A stretch of 53,043 nucleotides of DNA from Enterobacter sichuanensis (GTDB lineage Bacteria > Pseudomonadota > Gammaproteobacteria > Enterobacterales > Enterobacteriaceae). Where the stretch lies: positions 1 to 53,043 of the forward strand of contig NZ_POVL01000038.1 in assembly GCF_002939185.1 (NCBI RefSeq). Reading direction: 5' to 3'. Of this stretch, positions 44,842 to 53,043 are shown in pieces (within the stretch, counting starts at the first letter, position 1; each line of letters begins with the position of its first letter). The notes beneath the pieces are model-generated. The model saw nothing but the letters and a program-made list of their open reading frames with translations, was not told where the DNA came from and did no database searches. A program made the position numbers and the translations under genes.

Positions 44842-46812
44842 ATGTTTAGGTTGAATCCCTTCGTCAGGGGAGGACTTTGTGCGTCCGCAATGTCCCTGGC
44901 CCTGCCTGTTATCGCAGCAGAATCCGGCGACACTCTGGTTGTAACGGCCTCCGCGACCGAGCAAAACCTGAGAGATGCGCCAGCCAGCATCAGCGTGATT
45001 ACGCAGGAAGATTTGCAGCGCAAACCCGTTCAGAACCTGAAAGATGTGTTACGGGATGTGCCGGGCGTACAACTCACGAGCGAAGGGGACAACCGTAAAG
45101 GGGTAAGTATTCGCGGTCTGGACAGCAGCTATACGCTGATCCTGGTCGACGGCAAGCGCGTTAACTCCCGCAACGCGGTTTTCCGCCATAATGATTTCGA
45201 CCTCAGCTGGGTGCCGGTTGACGCCATCGAACGAATCGAAGTGGTGCGCGGGCCGATGTCCTCGCTTTATGGCTCCGACGCGCTGGGCGGCGTGGTGAAC
45301 ATTATCACCAAAAAAATCGGTCAGAAGTGGACGGGCACCCTGAGCGCCGATTCCACGATTCAGGAACATCGCGACCGTGGAGACACCTACAACGGTCAGT
45401 TTTACACCAGCGGTCCGCTGGTGGACGGTCTGCTGGGGCTGAAAGCCTACGGTAGCCTCGCGAAGCGTGAGAAAGACGGCCAGCAGAAATCCTCTACCAC
45501 GGCGAGCGGTGAAACGCCGCGCATCGAAGGCTTCACGAGCCGCGATGCTAATGTCGAATTCGCCTGGACGCCGTCAGAAAATCACGACTTTACGGCGGGC
45601 TATGGTTTCGACCGTCAGGATCGCGACTCGGATTCCCTCGACAAAAACCGCCTTGAGCGTCAGAACTACTCCCTCAGTCACAACGGTCGCTGGGGCATCG
45701 GCAACAGTGAGCTGAAGGTATACGGCGAGAAGGTTGACAACAAAAACCCGGGCAACAGTAATCCTATCACCTCCGAGAGCAACGCAGTGGACGGGAAATA
45801 CGTGCTGCCTCTGGGCGAAATCAATCAGTTCCTGACCTTCGGCGGTGAATGGCGTCACGATAAGCTGAAAGATCCGGTCAACCTGACTGGCGGTTCCAGC
45901 AGCAGTACCTCGACAAGCCAGTATGCTCTGTTCCTGGAGGATGAGTGGCGTATCTTTGAACCTCTGGCGCTGACCACCGGTATCCGTATGGATGACCATG
46001 ACACCTATGGCGATCACTGGAGTCCGCGGGCGTATCTGGTGTATAACGCGACCGATACCGTAACAGTGAAAGGGGGCTGGGCTACCGCGTTTAAAGCGCC
46101 ATCACTGCTGCAGCTGAGCCCGGACTGGGTCAGCGGCTCATGCCGCGGTGCCTGTGAGATTGTCGGTAACCCGGACCTGAAACCGGAAACCAGTGAGAGC
46201 TTCGAATTCGGTCTCTACTACAGCGGGGAAGAGGGCTGGTTAGAGGGCGTGCAGGCCAGCATTACCACCTTCCAGAATAATGTGGATGACCGCATCAGCA
46301 TTAGCCGTACGGCCAATGTGAAGCAGGCCCAGAGCTACCCTAACTATGTTGGCCTGAATGCGGACGGTGAACCGATTTTCCGCTATTACAACGTTAACAA
46401 GGCGCGTATCCGCGGGGTGGAGACGGAGCTGAAATTCCCGCTGGCGGAAGAGTGGAAAGTGACGCTGAACTACACCTATAACGATGGTCGTGATATCAGT
46501 AACGGCGGCAACAAACCGCTGTCCGATCTGCCATTCCACACGGCCAACGGTACCGTTGACTGGCAGGCGACCCAGGACTGGTCGTTCTACGTTCAGGGCA
46601 ACTACACCGGCGAGAAACGCGCGTTGACCAGCAGTGCCCCTACGCCGGGTGGCTATGTCATCTGGAATACCGGTGCGGCGTGGCAGGCAACGAAAGCCGT
46701 TAAGCTGCGCGCGGGCGTGCAGAACCTGCTGGATAAAGACCTGAGCCGTGACGATTACAGCTATACAGAAGATGGCCGTCGCTACTTCGTGGGTGTGGAT
46801 TACAGGTTCTGA
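44842..46812 (+). CDS. cirA: Catecholate siderophore and colicin I receptor CirA
   Basis: An outer-membrane TonB-dependent receptor of 656 aa for dihydroxybenzoylserine and related catecholates, and the receptor for colicins Ia and Ib; it is also a route for siderophore-cephalosporin drugs. A signal peptide ends near AA (residues 24-25), then the TonB box DTLVVTASA, then the plug domain (about 45-155) with [23 protein letters not shown] [18 protein letters not shown], then a 22-strand barrel ending in YRF, the usual C-terminal Phe. Two Cys form the small loop disulfide SCRGACE. Confidence 0.95.
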   Translation: MFRLNPFVRGGLCASAMSLALPVIAAESGDTLVVTASATEQNLRDAPASISVITQEDLQRKPVQNLKDVLRDVPGVQLTSEGDNRKGVSIRGLDSSYTLILVDGKRVNSRNAVFRHNDFDLSWVPVDAIERIEVVRGPMSSLYGSDALGGVVNIITKKIGQKWTGTLSADSTIQEHRDRGDTYNGQFYTSGPLVDGLLGLKAYGSLAKREKDGQQKSSTTASGETPRIEGFTSRDANVEFAWTPSENHDFTAGYGFDRQDRDSDSLDKNRLERQNYSLSHNGRWGIGNSELKVYGEKVDNKNPGNSNPITSESNAVDGKYVLPLGEINQFLTFGGEWRHDKLKDPVNLTGGSSSSTSTSQYALFLEDEWRIFEPLALTTGIRMDDHDTYGDHWSPRAYLVYNATDTVTVKGGWATAFKAPSLLQLSPDWVSGSCRGACEIVGNPDLKPETSESFEFGLYYSGEEGWLEGVQASITTFQNNVDDRISISRTANVKQAQSYPNYVGLNADGEPIFRYYNVNKARIRGVETELKFPLAEEWKVTLNYTYNDGRDISNGGNKPLSDLPFHTANGTVDWQATQDWSFYVQGNYTGEKRALTSSAPTPGGYVIWNTGAAWQATKAVKLRAGVQNLLDKDLSRDDYSYTEDGRRYFVGVDYRF

Positions 46813-46822
46813 CCCAGTCAGG

Positions 46823-46855
46823 TGCCGGGTGGCGGCTGCGCCTTACCCGGCCTAC
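46823..46855 (+). repeat. REP element downstream of cirA, left copy
   Basis: The segment begins TGCCGGGTGGCGGCTGCGCC and ends CCCGGCCTAC. It matches the unit at 28291-28323 with few changes and faces the inverted copy at 46872-46902. Confidence 0.85.
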
Positions 46856-46871
46856 AAAAAGGCACAAGCTT

Positions 46872-46902
46872 GTAGGCCCGGTAAGCGAAGCGCCACCGGG
46901 CA
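46872..46902 (-). repeat. REP element downstream of yeiG, inverted copy
   Basis: The segment begins GTAGGCCCGGTAAGCGAAGC and ends CACCGGGCA. It is inverted relative to the copy at 46823. The pair lies between the convergent ends of cirA and yeiG and probably forms a large hairpin in the transcripts. Confidence 0.85.
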
Positions 46903-46915
46903 AAAAAGGCCGCAC

Positions 46916-47743
46916 TTACCCGAACAAATGCTCCGCATGGAAGCGGAGATGATCCTCAATAAAGGATGCGATGAAGTAATAGCTGTGATCGTATCCCGGT
47001 TGAATGCGCATCGTCAGCGGCCAGTCTTTCTGGCGTGCCGCTTCTGCCAGCACCGCGGGCTGTAGCTGTCCGGCAAGGAACTGATCCGCATCTCCCTGAT
47101 CGATAAGGATGGGAAGGGCATCTTCCGGTTTGCTGTTCAGCATCAGCGCACAGCTGTCCCATGCCAGCCATTTTTCCGCATCGTCACCCAGATAGTGGGT
47201 AAAGGCTTTCTGCCCCCATGGCACCTGGGTAGGGTTCACGATAGGCGCAAATGCCGACACGCTGACGTATTTTCCCGGGTTTTTCAGCGCCATGATCAGC
47301 GCCCCGTGACCGCCCATCGAGTGGCCGCTGATCGCGCAGCGCTGGCTGACCGCAAACTCAGACTGCACGAGGGCAGGAAGTTCATCACGAATGTAATCAT
47401 ACATACGGTAGTGGCGCGCCCAGGGCTGTTCGGTGGCATTCAGATAAAAGCCGGCGCCTTTGCCCAGGTCGTATCCCGCATCGTCGGCCACATCATCGCC
47501 ACGCGGGCTGGTGTCCGGCATGACCAGCGCAAGACCCAGTTCGGCAGCAATACGCTGCGCGCCCGCTTTGGTGGTGAAGTTTTCATCGTTGCAGGTCAGG
47601 CCGGAAAGCCAGAACAGAACCGGCGGGTTTTCCGTCGGGGGCAGGAAAATGCTGAACGTCATCGCACAGTTCAGAACGGTGGAGTCGTGCCGCCAGCGCT
47701 GCTGTCGACCTTCAAAACAACGGTGCTCTTCGAGCAGTTCCAT
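46916..47743 (-). CDS. yeiG: S-formylglutathione hydrolase YeiG
   Basis: Hydrolyses S-formylglutathione to formate and glutathione in formaldehyde detoxification. The protein is 275 aa with an alpha/beta-hydrolase fold. The nucleophile Ser142 is in GHSMGG, the acid Asp in [11 protein letters not shown] and the catalytic His in [23 protein letters not shown] is diagnostic for the family. It is close to E. coli YeiG rather than FrmB by position and start ([17 protein letters not shown]). GGAGC precedes the ATG. Confidence 0.93.
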   Translation of the reverse strand: MELLEEHRCFEGRQQRWRHDSTVLNCAMTFSIFLPPTENPPVLFWLSGLTCNDENFTTKAGAQRIAAELGLALVMPDTSPRGDDVADDAGYDLGKGAGFYLNATEQPWARHYRMYDYIRDELPALVQSEFAVSQRCAISGHSMGGHGALIMALKNPGKYVSVSAFAPIVNPTQVPWGQKAFTHYLGDDAEKWLAWDSCALMLNSKPEDALPILIDQGDADQFLAGQLQPAVLAEAARQKDWPLTMRIQPGYDHSYYFIASFIEDHLRFHAEHLFG

Positions 47744-47881
47744 GCTGGGCTCCTTAATGAAAATGTGCCGTCATAGAACCCATAATACAGCGTTTTCATT
47801 AACCTGTGAGCAACTTTCACTTTCGTCAGACGACGAGATGCTGCATCATAAATTTACTTTTCTTTAACATTTGGAGCGTTC

Positions 47882-49030
47882 ATGGCGCTGCGTATTGCGC
47901 TCAGTGGGTTCGTCGTTCTGGTGGTGGCAATGGGAATCGGGCGTTTTGCCTTTACGCCTCAGGTGCCGCTGATGATAGCTGCCGGGCAGCTTACGCTGAC
48001 CAGCGCGGGTCTGGTGGCGGCGATGAACTATCTGGGCTATCTGGTGGGTGCGTGGGATGCGATGCGCGCCCACCGCTTTGTTGAAATGCGTCTCTGGCTG
48101 GGCATCGCGGGGGCGGTGGCGTTGACGCTGCTCTCCGCCGCGGCGGATAACGCCGTTGTACACGGCCTGCTGCGCTTTGTGATTGGCTGTATGAGCGGCT
48201 GGTCGATGGTGCTGATTGCTGCCTGGACCAACGAACGCCTGGGCCAGCTTGGCAAACCTGGCCTGAGCGCCGCCGTTTTTGCTGGACCCGGAGCAGGCAT
48301 TGCCCTGAGCGGGCTGCTCGCCGTCTATATTCAGGCGAAATCCCTTTCGGCTGGTGCGGCATGGCAAATTTACGGCGTACTGGCGCTGGTGCTGATTGCG
48401 CTGGTGGCGCGCTACCTGCCGCGAGCCGGACAACTTCATCGACCCGGCACCGCACCGGAGCCGCTGGTGCTGACCGCAGATTTAAAATGCCTGGTCTGGA
48501 GCTACAGCCTGGCCGGGTTTGGGTACATTCTGCCGGCGACCTTTTTATCGCAAATGGCGGCCGTACGTTTTCCCGGCAGCCTGTTTGCCCAGTTTGTCTG
48601 GCCGATTTTTGGTCTCGCCGCCGTGGTGGGCATTGCGCTCAGCATTCTTTTGCGCCATACCTCAACGGCTAACCGCCGGCTGGCTATCGTGCTGTGGCTC
48701 CAGGGGGCCGGCGTGCTGGCGGCCTGGCTGCTACCCGGAATTGGCGGATTGCTGACAGGCGGGCTACTGGTGGGCGGCGGGTTCCTCTGCGCCGTTCAGC
48801 TCTCGCTGCTGTACGGCCGCGAACTGGCTCCGGAGCACACGCGGTATATGGCCGGTTTGCTCACGACCGGGTATGCCATAGGCCAGCTGGTAGGGCCGGT
48901 AACCTCAGCGTTATCGACCTGGCTTACCCACCGGCTGGAGCCTGCACTGGGCCTGGCGGGCGTTGCGCTGTTCGTCGGCGGTGCCCTGGTGTGGAATCGT
49001 CACGCTGAAAGGCAACAGCAATTGCAATAA
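47882..49030 (+). CDS. YbfB/YjiJ-family MFS transporter
   Basis: A 382-aa MFS protein with about 12 hydrophobic segments, close in type to E. coli YjiJ. ALSGFVVLVVAMGIGRFAFT starts the first helix and is characteristic of the YbfB/YjiJ group. The gene carries no typical motif A but has the group-specific PLMIAAGQLTLTSAGLVAAM segment. The substrate is unknown. E. coli K-12 has no gene between yeiG and folE, so this is a lineage-specific addition. It is co-directional with folE and 102 nt upstream of it. Confidence 0.88.
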   Translation: MALRIALSGFVVLVVAMGIGRFAFTPQVPLMIAAGQLTLTSAGLVAAMNYLGYLVGAWDAMRAHRFVEMRLWLGIAGAVALTLLSAAADNAVVHGLLRFVIGCMSGWSMVLIAAWTNERLGQLGKPGLSAAVFAGPGAGIALSGLLAVYIQAKSLSAGAAWQIYGVLALVLIALVARYLPRAGQLHRPGTAPEPLVLTADLKCLVWSYSLAGFGYILPATFLSQMAAVRFPGSLFAQFVWPIFGLAAVVGIALSILLRHTSTANRRLAIVLWLQGAGVLAAWLLPGIGGLLTGGLLVGGGFLCAVQLSLLYGRELAPEHTRYMAGLLTTGYAIGQLVGPVTSALSTWLTHRLEPALGLAGVALFVGGALVWNRHAERQQQLQ

Positions 49031-49084
49031 TTATCGTCGTGAATACTGGATTATGTGCGCGGCCTCACGCACAATGAGCGCATA

Positions 49085-49108
49085 CTTTTGCCACAACGAG
49101 GGCAAAAG
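49085..49108 (+). promoter_or_regulatory. Hairpin in the folE leader
   Basis: CTTTTGCC (49085-49092) and GGCAAAAG (49101-49108) form a perfect 8-bp stem around an 8-nt loop, 24 nt before the folE ATG. It could be the upstream gene's 3' structure or a leader element; it has no T-run. Confidence 0.5.
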
Positions 49109-49132
49109 ACGCCACACCTGCAGGAGAATAAA

Positions 49133-49801
49133 ATGTCATCACTCAGTAAAGAAGCTGCCCTGGTCCATGAAGCCCTGGTTGCGCGCGGTCTTGAAACGCC
49201 ACTGCGTCCGCCCGTTCAGGATATGGACAATGAAACCCGCAAGCGTCTGATTGCCGGTCATATGACCGATATCATGGAGCTGCTGAATCTCGATCTGAGT
49301 GACGACAGTCTGATGGAGACGCCGCACCGCATCGCGAAAATGTACGTCGACGAAATTTTCTCTGGCCTGGATTACGCCAACTTCCCGAAAATTACCGTCA
49401 TCGAAAATAAGATGAAAGTGGATGAGATGGTGACGGTGCGTGATATCACGCTGACCAGCACCTGCGAACACCATTTCGTCACTATCGACGGTAAAGCGAC
49501 CGTGGCGTATATCCCCAAAGATACGGTGATTGGCCTGTCGAAGATCAACCGCATCGTGCAGTTCTTTGCGCAGCGTCCACAGGTGCAGGAGCGTCTGACG
49601 CAGCAGATCCTGACCGCGCTGCAAACGTTGCTCGGCACCAATAACGTGGCCGTCTCAATCGACGCGGTTCACTACTGCGTGAAAGCGCGCGGCGTGCGTG
49701 ATGCCACCAGTGCGACTACCACTACCTCGCTGGGTGGGCTGTTTAAATCGAGCCAGAATACCCGCCAGGAGTTCCTGCGCGCCGTTCGTCACCACAACTA
49801 A
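49133..49801 (+). CDS. folE: GTP cyclohydrolase I
   Basis: Catalyses the first step of folate synthesis, GTP to 7,8-dihydroneopterin triphosphate. The protein is 222 aa, the E. coli length. Zinc ligands are visible in [15 protein letters not shown] (Cys and His) and in [10 protein letters not shown]. The conserved [20 protein letters not shown] helix follows. ATG at 49133 is used, with GCAGGAGAATAAA as Shine-Dalgarno; the 26-residue in-frame extension to 49055 crosses the leader hairpin and is unlikely. yeiB starts 19 nt after its stop. Confidence 0.97.
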   Translation: MSSLSKEAALVHEALVARGLETPLRPPVQDMDNETRKRLIAGHMTDIMELLNLDLSDDSLMETPHRIAKMYVDEIFSGLDYANFPKITVIENKMKVDEMVTVRDITLTSTCEHHFVTIDGKATVAYIPKDTVIGLSKINRIVQFFAQRPQVQERLTQQILTALQTLLGTNNVAVSIDAVHYCVKARGVRDATSATTTTSLGGLFKSSQNTRQEFLRAVRHHN

Positions 49802-49820
49802 GTCTTACAGGGCAGGGACC

Positions 49821-50978
49821 ATGGAGCGAAACGTCACGCTCGATTTTGTTCGCGGCGTCGCCATTCTCGGTATCCTGCTGCTTAATATCAGCGCCTTCGG
49901 TCTGCCGAAGGCGGCCTATCTTAACCCTGCGTGGTATGGCGACATCACGCGCAGTGATGCCTGGACGTGGGCGATCCTCGATCTCTTCGCGCAGGTCAAA
50001 TTTCTTACGCTCTTTGCCCTGCTGTTTGGCGCAGGCCTGCAGCTCCTCCTCAGGCGCGGCACGCGCTGGATCCAGTCGCGTCTGACGCTGCTGGTTATTC
50101 TGGGGTTTATCCACGGGCTGTTCTTCTGGGATGGCGATATTCTCCTCGCGTATGGCTTAGTCGGGCTCATCTGCTGGCGTCTCATACGCGATGCGCACAG
50201 CGTAAAAAGCCTCTTTAACACCGGCGTAATGCTCTATGTTATGGGGCTGGCAGTGCTGCTGCTGTTGGGGATGATCTCGGGCGAGGCGACAAACCGTTCC
50301 TGGATCCCGGATGCCGCTAACCTGCAGTACGAGCAATACTGGAAGCTAAAGGGCGGTACGGAAGCAATAAGCAACCGTGCGGATATGCTGGGCGATAGCC
50401 TCCTTGCGCTGGGCGCGCAATACGGCTGGCAGCTGGCGGGAATGATGCTGATGGGCGCGTCATTGATGCGCACCGGCTGGCTGAAAGGCGAATTCAGCCT
50501 GCGCCACTATCGCCGCACCGGCACCGGGCTGGTGCTGCTCGGCGTGCTGATTAACCTTCCGGCGGTGATGGCGCAGTGGCACCTTCACTGGGATTATCGC
50601 TGGTGCGCTTTCCTGCTCCAGGTACCACGTGAGCTGAGCGCACCGTTCCAGACCATCGGCTATGCGGCGCTGATCTATGGCTTCTGGCCGACGCTTTCTC
50701 GCCTGTGGATGGTCAGCGCTATCGCCTGCGTGGGGCGCATGGCGTTAAGCAATTACCTCCTGCAAACGCTTATCTGCACCACGCTTTTCTATCGCTTTGG
50801 TCTGTTTATGAAATTCGACCGCCTCGAACTGCTGGCGTTTGTTATCCCGGTCTGGGCGGTAAACCTGGCGTTTTCTGTGCTCTGGCTACGCTATTTCCGC
50901 CAGGGGCCGCTGGAGTGGGTATGGCGTCAGTTAACCGCACGTGCTTCAGGGATATCATTGAAAAATACATCCAGATAA
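49821..50978 (+). CDS. yeiB: YeiB, DUF418 membrane protein
   Basis: A 385-aa inner-membrane protein of unknown function with about ten hydrophobic segments. The N-terminal RNVTLDFVRGVAILGILLLN and the C-terminal DUF418 segment, ending with VGRMALSNYLLQTLICTTLF, are typical. From memory the family is related to acyltransferase-like membrane proteins, but the role is unproven. ATG at 49821 has CAGGGACC upstream. It follows folE by 19 nt, so folE-yeiB is an operon as in E. coli. Confidence 0.92.
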   Translation: MERNVTLDFVRGVAILGILLLNISAFGLPKAAYLNPAWYGDITRSDAWTWAILDLFAQVKFLTLFALLFGAGLQLLLRRGTRWIQSRLTLLVILGFIHGLFFWDGDILLAYGLVGLICWRLIRDAHSVKSLFNTGVMLYVMGLAVLLLLGMISGEATNRSWIPDAANLQYEQYWKLKGGTEAISNRADMLGDSLLALGAQYGWQLAGMMLMGASLMRTGWLKGEFSLRHYRRTGTGLVLLGVLINLPAVMAQWHLHWDYRWCAFLLQVPRELSAPFQTIGYAALIYGFWPTLSRLWMVSAIACVGRMALSNYLLQTLICTTLFYRFGLFMKFDRLELLAFVIPVWAVNLAFSVLWLRYFRQGPLEWVWRQLTARASGISLKNTSR

Positions 50979-50986
50979 CGATCTGG
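50971..50986. repeat. Palindrome at the yeiB stop
   Basis: CCAGAT (50971-50976) and ATCTGG (50981-50986) form a perfect 6-bp inverted repeat around AACG. The yeiB stop lies inside it. It has no T-run and is probably minor. Confidence 0.4.
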
Positions 50987-51008
50987 ATCACAATCATTAA
51001 CAAAACGG

Positions 51009-51024
51009 ATGTAAGCGTTTTCAT
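51009..51024. promoter_or_regulatory. Gal operator upstream of galS
   Basis: ATGTAAGCGTTTTCAT matches the GalR/GalS operator model GTGNAANCGNTTNCAC except at the end bases. It suggests GalS autoregulation. Confidence 0.8.
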
Positions 51025-51027
51025 GAG

Positions 51028-51043
51028 TGTGAGCTTCTTCACG
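51028..51043. promoter_or_regulatory. CRP site upstream of galS
   Basis: TGTGAGCTTCTTCACG matches TGTGA-N6-TCACA at nine of ten defined bases. It is 3 bp downstream of the Gal operator. The centre-to-centre distance is 19 bp, close to that before mglB. Confidence 0.8.
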
Positions 51044-51133
51044 TAGTCCCATTTCTCTCACTGCCAAAATAGCCACCTTGCTAAACACAGGGGGTGTCTG
51101 TGAGTTGCTGCAATCCTTTGAAGGATGGTGAAT

Positions 51134-52156
51134 ATGATCACCATTCGTGACGTCGCCCGTCAGGCGGGCGTTTCTGTGGCTACCGTCTCGCGTGTCCTGA
51201 ACAACAGCGCGCTGGTCAGCCCTGAAACCCGTGAAACCGTAATGAAAGCCGTGACTCAGCTTGGGTACCGGCCAAATGCCAATGCCCAGGCGCTTGCGAC
51301 GCAGGTCAGCGACACCATCGGCGTGGTGGTGATGGATGTATCGGACGCCTTTTTTGGTGCGCTGGTGAAAGCGGTCGATGTGGTCGCCCAGCAGCATCAG
51401 AAATATGTCCTGATCGGCAATAGCTATCATGAGGCGGAAAAAGAGCGCTATGCCATCGAAGTGCTGATCCGTCAGCGCTGCAATGCCCTGATTGTTCACT
51501 CTAAAGCCCTGAGCGACGAAGAATTAATCGGGTTTATGGATCAGATCCCGGGCATGGTGCTGATTAACCGCATCGTTCCGGGCTATGCCCACCGCTGCGT
51601 CGGGCTGGATAACGTCAGCGGCGCAATGATGGCCACCAAAATGCTTATCAACAACGGCCATCAGCGGATCGGTTATCTGGCCTCCAGCCACCAGATAGAA
51701 GATGACGAACTGCGGCGCGAGGGGTGGCAGAACGCCCTGAAAGAGCACGGCATTACGCCATCCGAGAGCTGGGTAGGAACCGGTACGCCGGATATGCAGG
51801 GCGGTGAGGCGGCAATGGTTGAGCTGCTGGGCCGCAATCTCCAGCTTTCAGCGGTCTTTGCCTATAACGACAGCATGGCGGCCGGGGCCCTGACGGCGCT
51901 GAAGGATAACGGCATTGCGGTGCCACAGCATTTATCACTCATTGGTTTTGACGATATTCCGATTGCCCGTTACACCGACCCGCAGCTGACAACGGTGCGT
52001 TACCCGATAGCCTCTATGGCGAAACTGGCGACTGAACTGGCGTTACAGGGGGCAGCAGGGCTGCTGGATCCGGGGGCAACACATTGTTTCATGCCGACTT
52101 TAGTACGTCGTCACTCCGTTGCGGCCCGGCAAATTGTGGTTCCGATCACTAACTGA
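51134..52156 (+). CDS. galS: Transcriptional regulator GalS
   Basis: The galactose isorepressor, a LacI-family protein of 340 aa that represses mgl and itself until D-galactose binds. The N-terminal HTH is [20 protein letters not shown], followed by the hinge and a periplasmic-binding-protein-like effector domain ([36 protein letters not shown]). It is a few residues shorter at the C-terminus than E. coli GalS. ATG at 51134 is used rather than 51125. It lies directly upstream of mglB in the same orientation. Confidence 0.95.
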   Translation: MITIRDVARQAGVSVATVSRVLNNSALVSPETRETVMKAVTQLGYRPNANAQALATQVSDTIGVVVMDVSDAFFGALVKAVDVVAQQHQKYVLIGNSYHEAEKERYAIEVLIRQRCNALIVHSKALSDEELIGFMDQIPGMVLINRIVPGYAHRCVGLDNVSGAMMATKMLINNGHQRIGYLASSHQIEDDELRREGWQNALKEHGITPSESWVGTGTPDMQGGEAAMVELLGRNLQLSAVFAYNDSMAAGALTALKDNGIAVPQHLSLIGFDDIPIARYTDPQLTTVRYPIASMAKLATELALQGAAGLLDPGATHCFMPTLVRRHSVAARQIVVPITN

Positions 52157-52168
52157 TTACATGGGGTG

Positions 52169-52184
52169 ATGTAACCGTTTTCAA
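52169..52184. promoter_or_regulatory. Gal operator upstream of mglB
   Basis: ATGTAACCGTTTTCAA keeps the TGTAA-CG-TT-CA core of the GalR/GalS operator. The centre is 18 bp upstream of the CRP centre and near -60 relative to the proposed start. Confidence 0.75.
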
Positions 52185-52186
52185 TC

Positions 52187-52202
52187 TGTGAGTAAATTCA
52201 CA
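52187..52202. promoter_or_regulatory. CRP site upstream of mglB
   Basis: TGTGAGTAAATTCACA is a perfect match to TGTGA-N6-TCACA. With the -10 at 52224-52229 it is centred at about -41.5, the class II position. Confidence 0.9.
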
Positions 52203-52223
52203 GTATCTTAACAAGGCGCTGAC

Positions 52224-52229
52224 TATGAT
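52224..52229 (+). promoter_or_regulatory. Candidate mglB -10 element
   Basis: TATGAT matches TATAAT at five of six bases. The start near 52236 would leave a leader of about 216 nt before mglB. Confidence 0.6.
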
Positions 52230-52451
52230 GTCAGCGTTTTAGGGGCTGAAACGCTATGTAACAGTGATTATTCACTTTCACTATAGCCAACGTGCCGCAA
52301 ACAACGAATAAAACGCATTTCTGGAGCGTTACCGAACACGGAAGATAGAAATTTTATAAGTGAACTTCGGCTGTCAGTAACGTTTTATTAACACCTGCCC
52401 GCCGATCGTTATTCACAAGAACTACCCTGCATAAAAAAAACCGGAGATACC

Positions 52452-53043
52452 ATGAATAAGAAGGTGTTGACTCTGTCTGCTGTAATGGCAAGCATGCTTT
52501 TTGGTGCAGCAGCGCACGCTGCGGATACCCGTATTGGTGTGACCATCTATAAATACGACGACAACTTCATGTCTGTTGTGCGTAAAGCAATTGAGAAAGA
52601 TGCTAAAGCAGCGCCAGACGTTCAGCTGCTGATGAATGACTCCCAGAACGACCAGTCCAAACAGAACGACCAGATCGACGTTCTGCTGGCGAAAGGCGTG
52701 AAAGCTCTGGCTATCAACCTGGTTGACCCGGCGGCAGCAGGCACGGTGATTGAAAAAGCGCGCGGCCAGAACGTGCCGATCGTCTTCTTCAACAAAGAAC
52801 CTTCCCGTAAAGCGCTGGACAGCTACGACAAAGCGTATTACGTCGGTACCGACTCCAAAGAGTCCGGCATTATTCAGGGCGATCTGATCGCGAAACACTG
52901 GGCGGCAAACCCGAACTGGGACCTGAACAAAGACGGTCAGATTCAGTTCGTGCTGCTGAAAGGCGAACCCGGCCATCCGGATGCTGAAGCGCGTACCACC
53001 TACGTTATCAAAGAGCTGAACGACAAAGGTCTGAAAACCCAGG
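52452..53043 (+). CDS. mglB: D-galactose/D-glucose-binding protein MglB (partial)
   Basis: Periplasmic receptor of the MglBAC galactose ABC importer and the Trg chemotaxis ligand carrier. The gene runs off the window, and 197 codons are present. The signal peptide ends AAHAA (about residues 19-23), and the mature protein begins [52 protein letters not shown] is a hinge-domain stretch that matches E. coli Mgl[24 protein letters not shown] residues line the sugar site. Confidence 0.97.
   Translation, partial: MNKKVLTLSAVMASMLFGAAAHAADTRIGVTIYKYDDNFMSVVRKAIEKDAKAAPDVQLLMNDSQNDQSKQNDQIDVLLAKGVKALAINLVDPAAAGTVIEKARGQNVPIVFFNKEPSRKALDSYDKAYYVGTDSKESGIIQGDLIAKHWAANPNWDLNKDGQIQFVLLKGEPGHPDAEARTTYVIKELNDKGLKTQ

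Larger units (their letters stand above)
52157..52451. other. galS-mglB intergenic region
   Basis: A 295-base gap that carries the mgl promoter and its operators, described separately. The rest is an AT-rich untranslated leader; the Shine-Dalgarno CCGGAGATACC precedes mglB. Confidence 0.8.

Noticed and set aside
1..53043. CRISPR arrays, insertion sequences, prophage genes or toxin-antitoxin pairs
   Set aside because: No regularly spaced repeats, transposase motifs, phage structural genes or toxin-antitoxin-like small gene pairs were seen.

Overview
The window is enterobacterial chromosome, most like Enterobacter or a close relative such as Lelliottia. The gene order follows the E. coli K-12 segment from mqo-eco through proL-yejMLK-rplY-radD-rsuA-bcr-yejG-yejFEBA-pdeN-mepS-lpxT-yeiR-yeiQ-yeiP-yeiW-setB-fruBKA-psuKGT-yeiI-nfo-yeiH-yeiE-lysP-cirA-yeiG-folE-yeiB-galS to mglB, with proteins of nearly the same lengths. 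The genus is an inference from this synteny, from an mgtE gene that E. coli lacks, and from the REP-type repeats. Gene names rest on remembered family sequences and synteny; no search was run.

Layout. 1-7.1 kb: a Mg2+ transporter (mgtE) facing a SulP anion transporter with overlapping 3' ends, then mqo, ecotin, a small membrane protein and an MFS transporter. 7.1-16 kb: tRNA-Pro(GGG), yejM/yejL divergent from yejK, rplY, radD divergent from rsuA-bcr, and yejG. 15.3-24.3 kb, all on the minus strand: the yejABEF peptide importer, the c-di-GMP phosphodiesterase pdeN, the murein endopeptidase mepS and lpxT. 24.3-30.6 kb: the COG0523 GTPase yeiR, a divergent hexuronate pair (yeiQ/uxuA), yeiP, yeiW and setB. 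30.9-34.7 kb: the fruBKA operon with two perfect Cra operators. 35-40.2 kb: the pseudouridine cluster psuK-psuG-psuT facing yeiI, which starts 2 nt after nfo. 40.2-43 kb: an unrecognised secreted protein, then yeiH divergent from its probable regulator yeiE. 43.1-53 kb: lysP, cirA behind a Fur box, yeiG, an extra MFS gene, folE, yeiB, galS and the start of mglB.

Most of the window is conserved backbone. There is no CRISPR array, prophage, IS element or defence island. Parts that break the E. coli pattern are the SulP/mgtE pair, the small membrane protein plus MFS gene at 5.5-7.0 kb, uxuA beside yeiQ, the orphan at 40.2-40.8 kb and the MFS gene at 47.9-49.0 kb.

The most interesting system is the psu locus. 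YeiI is an HTH domain fused to a PfkB fold whose sugar-side motifs match the neighbouring PsuK but whose ATP-side motifs are degraded. That suggests a pseudokinase turned pseudouridine-sensing regulator. Three TGTTTGT/ACAAACA half-sites at 9-bp spacing upstream of psuK are a candidate target. Other regulatory signals are a near-perfect 10+10 bp palindrome between yeiH and yeiE, matching Gal-operator/CRP layouts before galS and mglB, an unexplained perfect FNR consensus between bcr and yejG, and several perfect hairpins in gaps.
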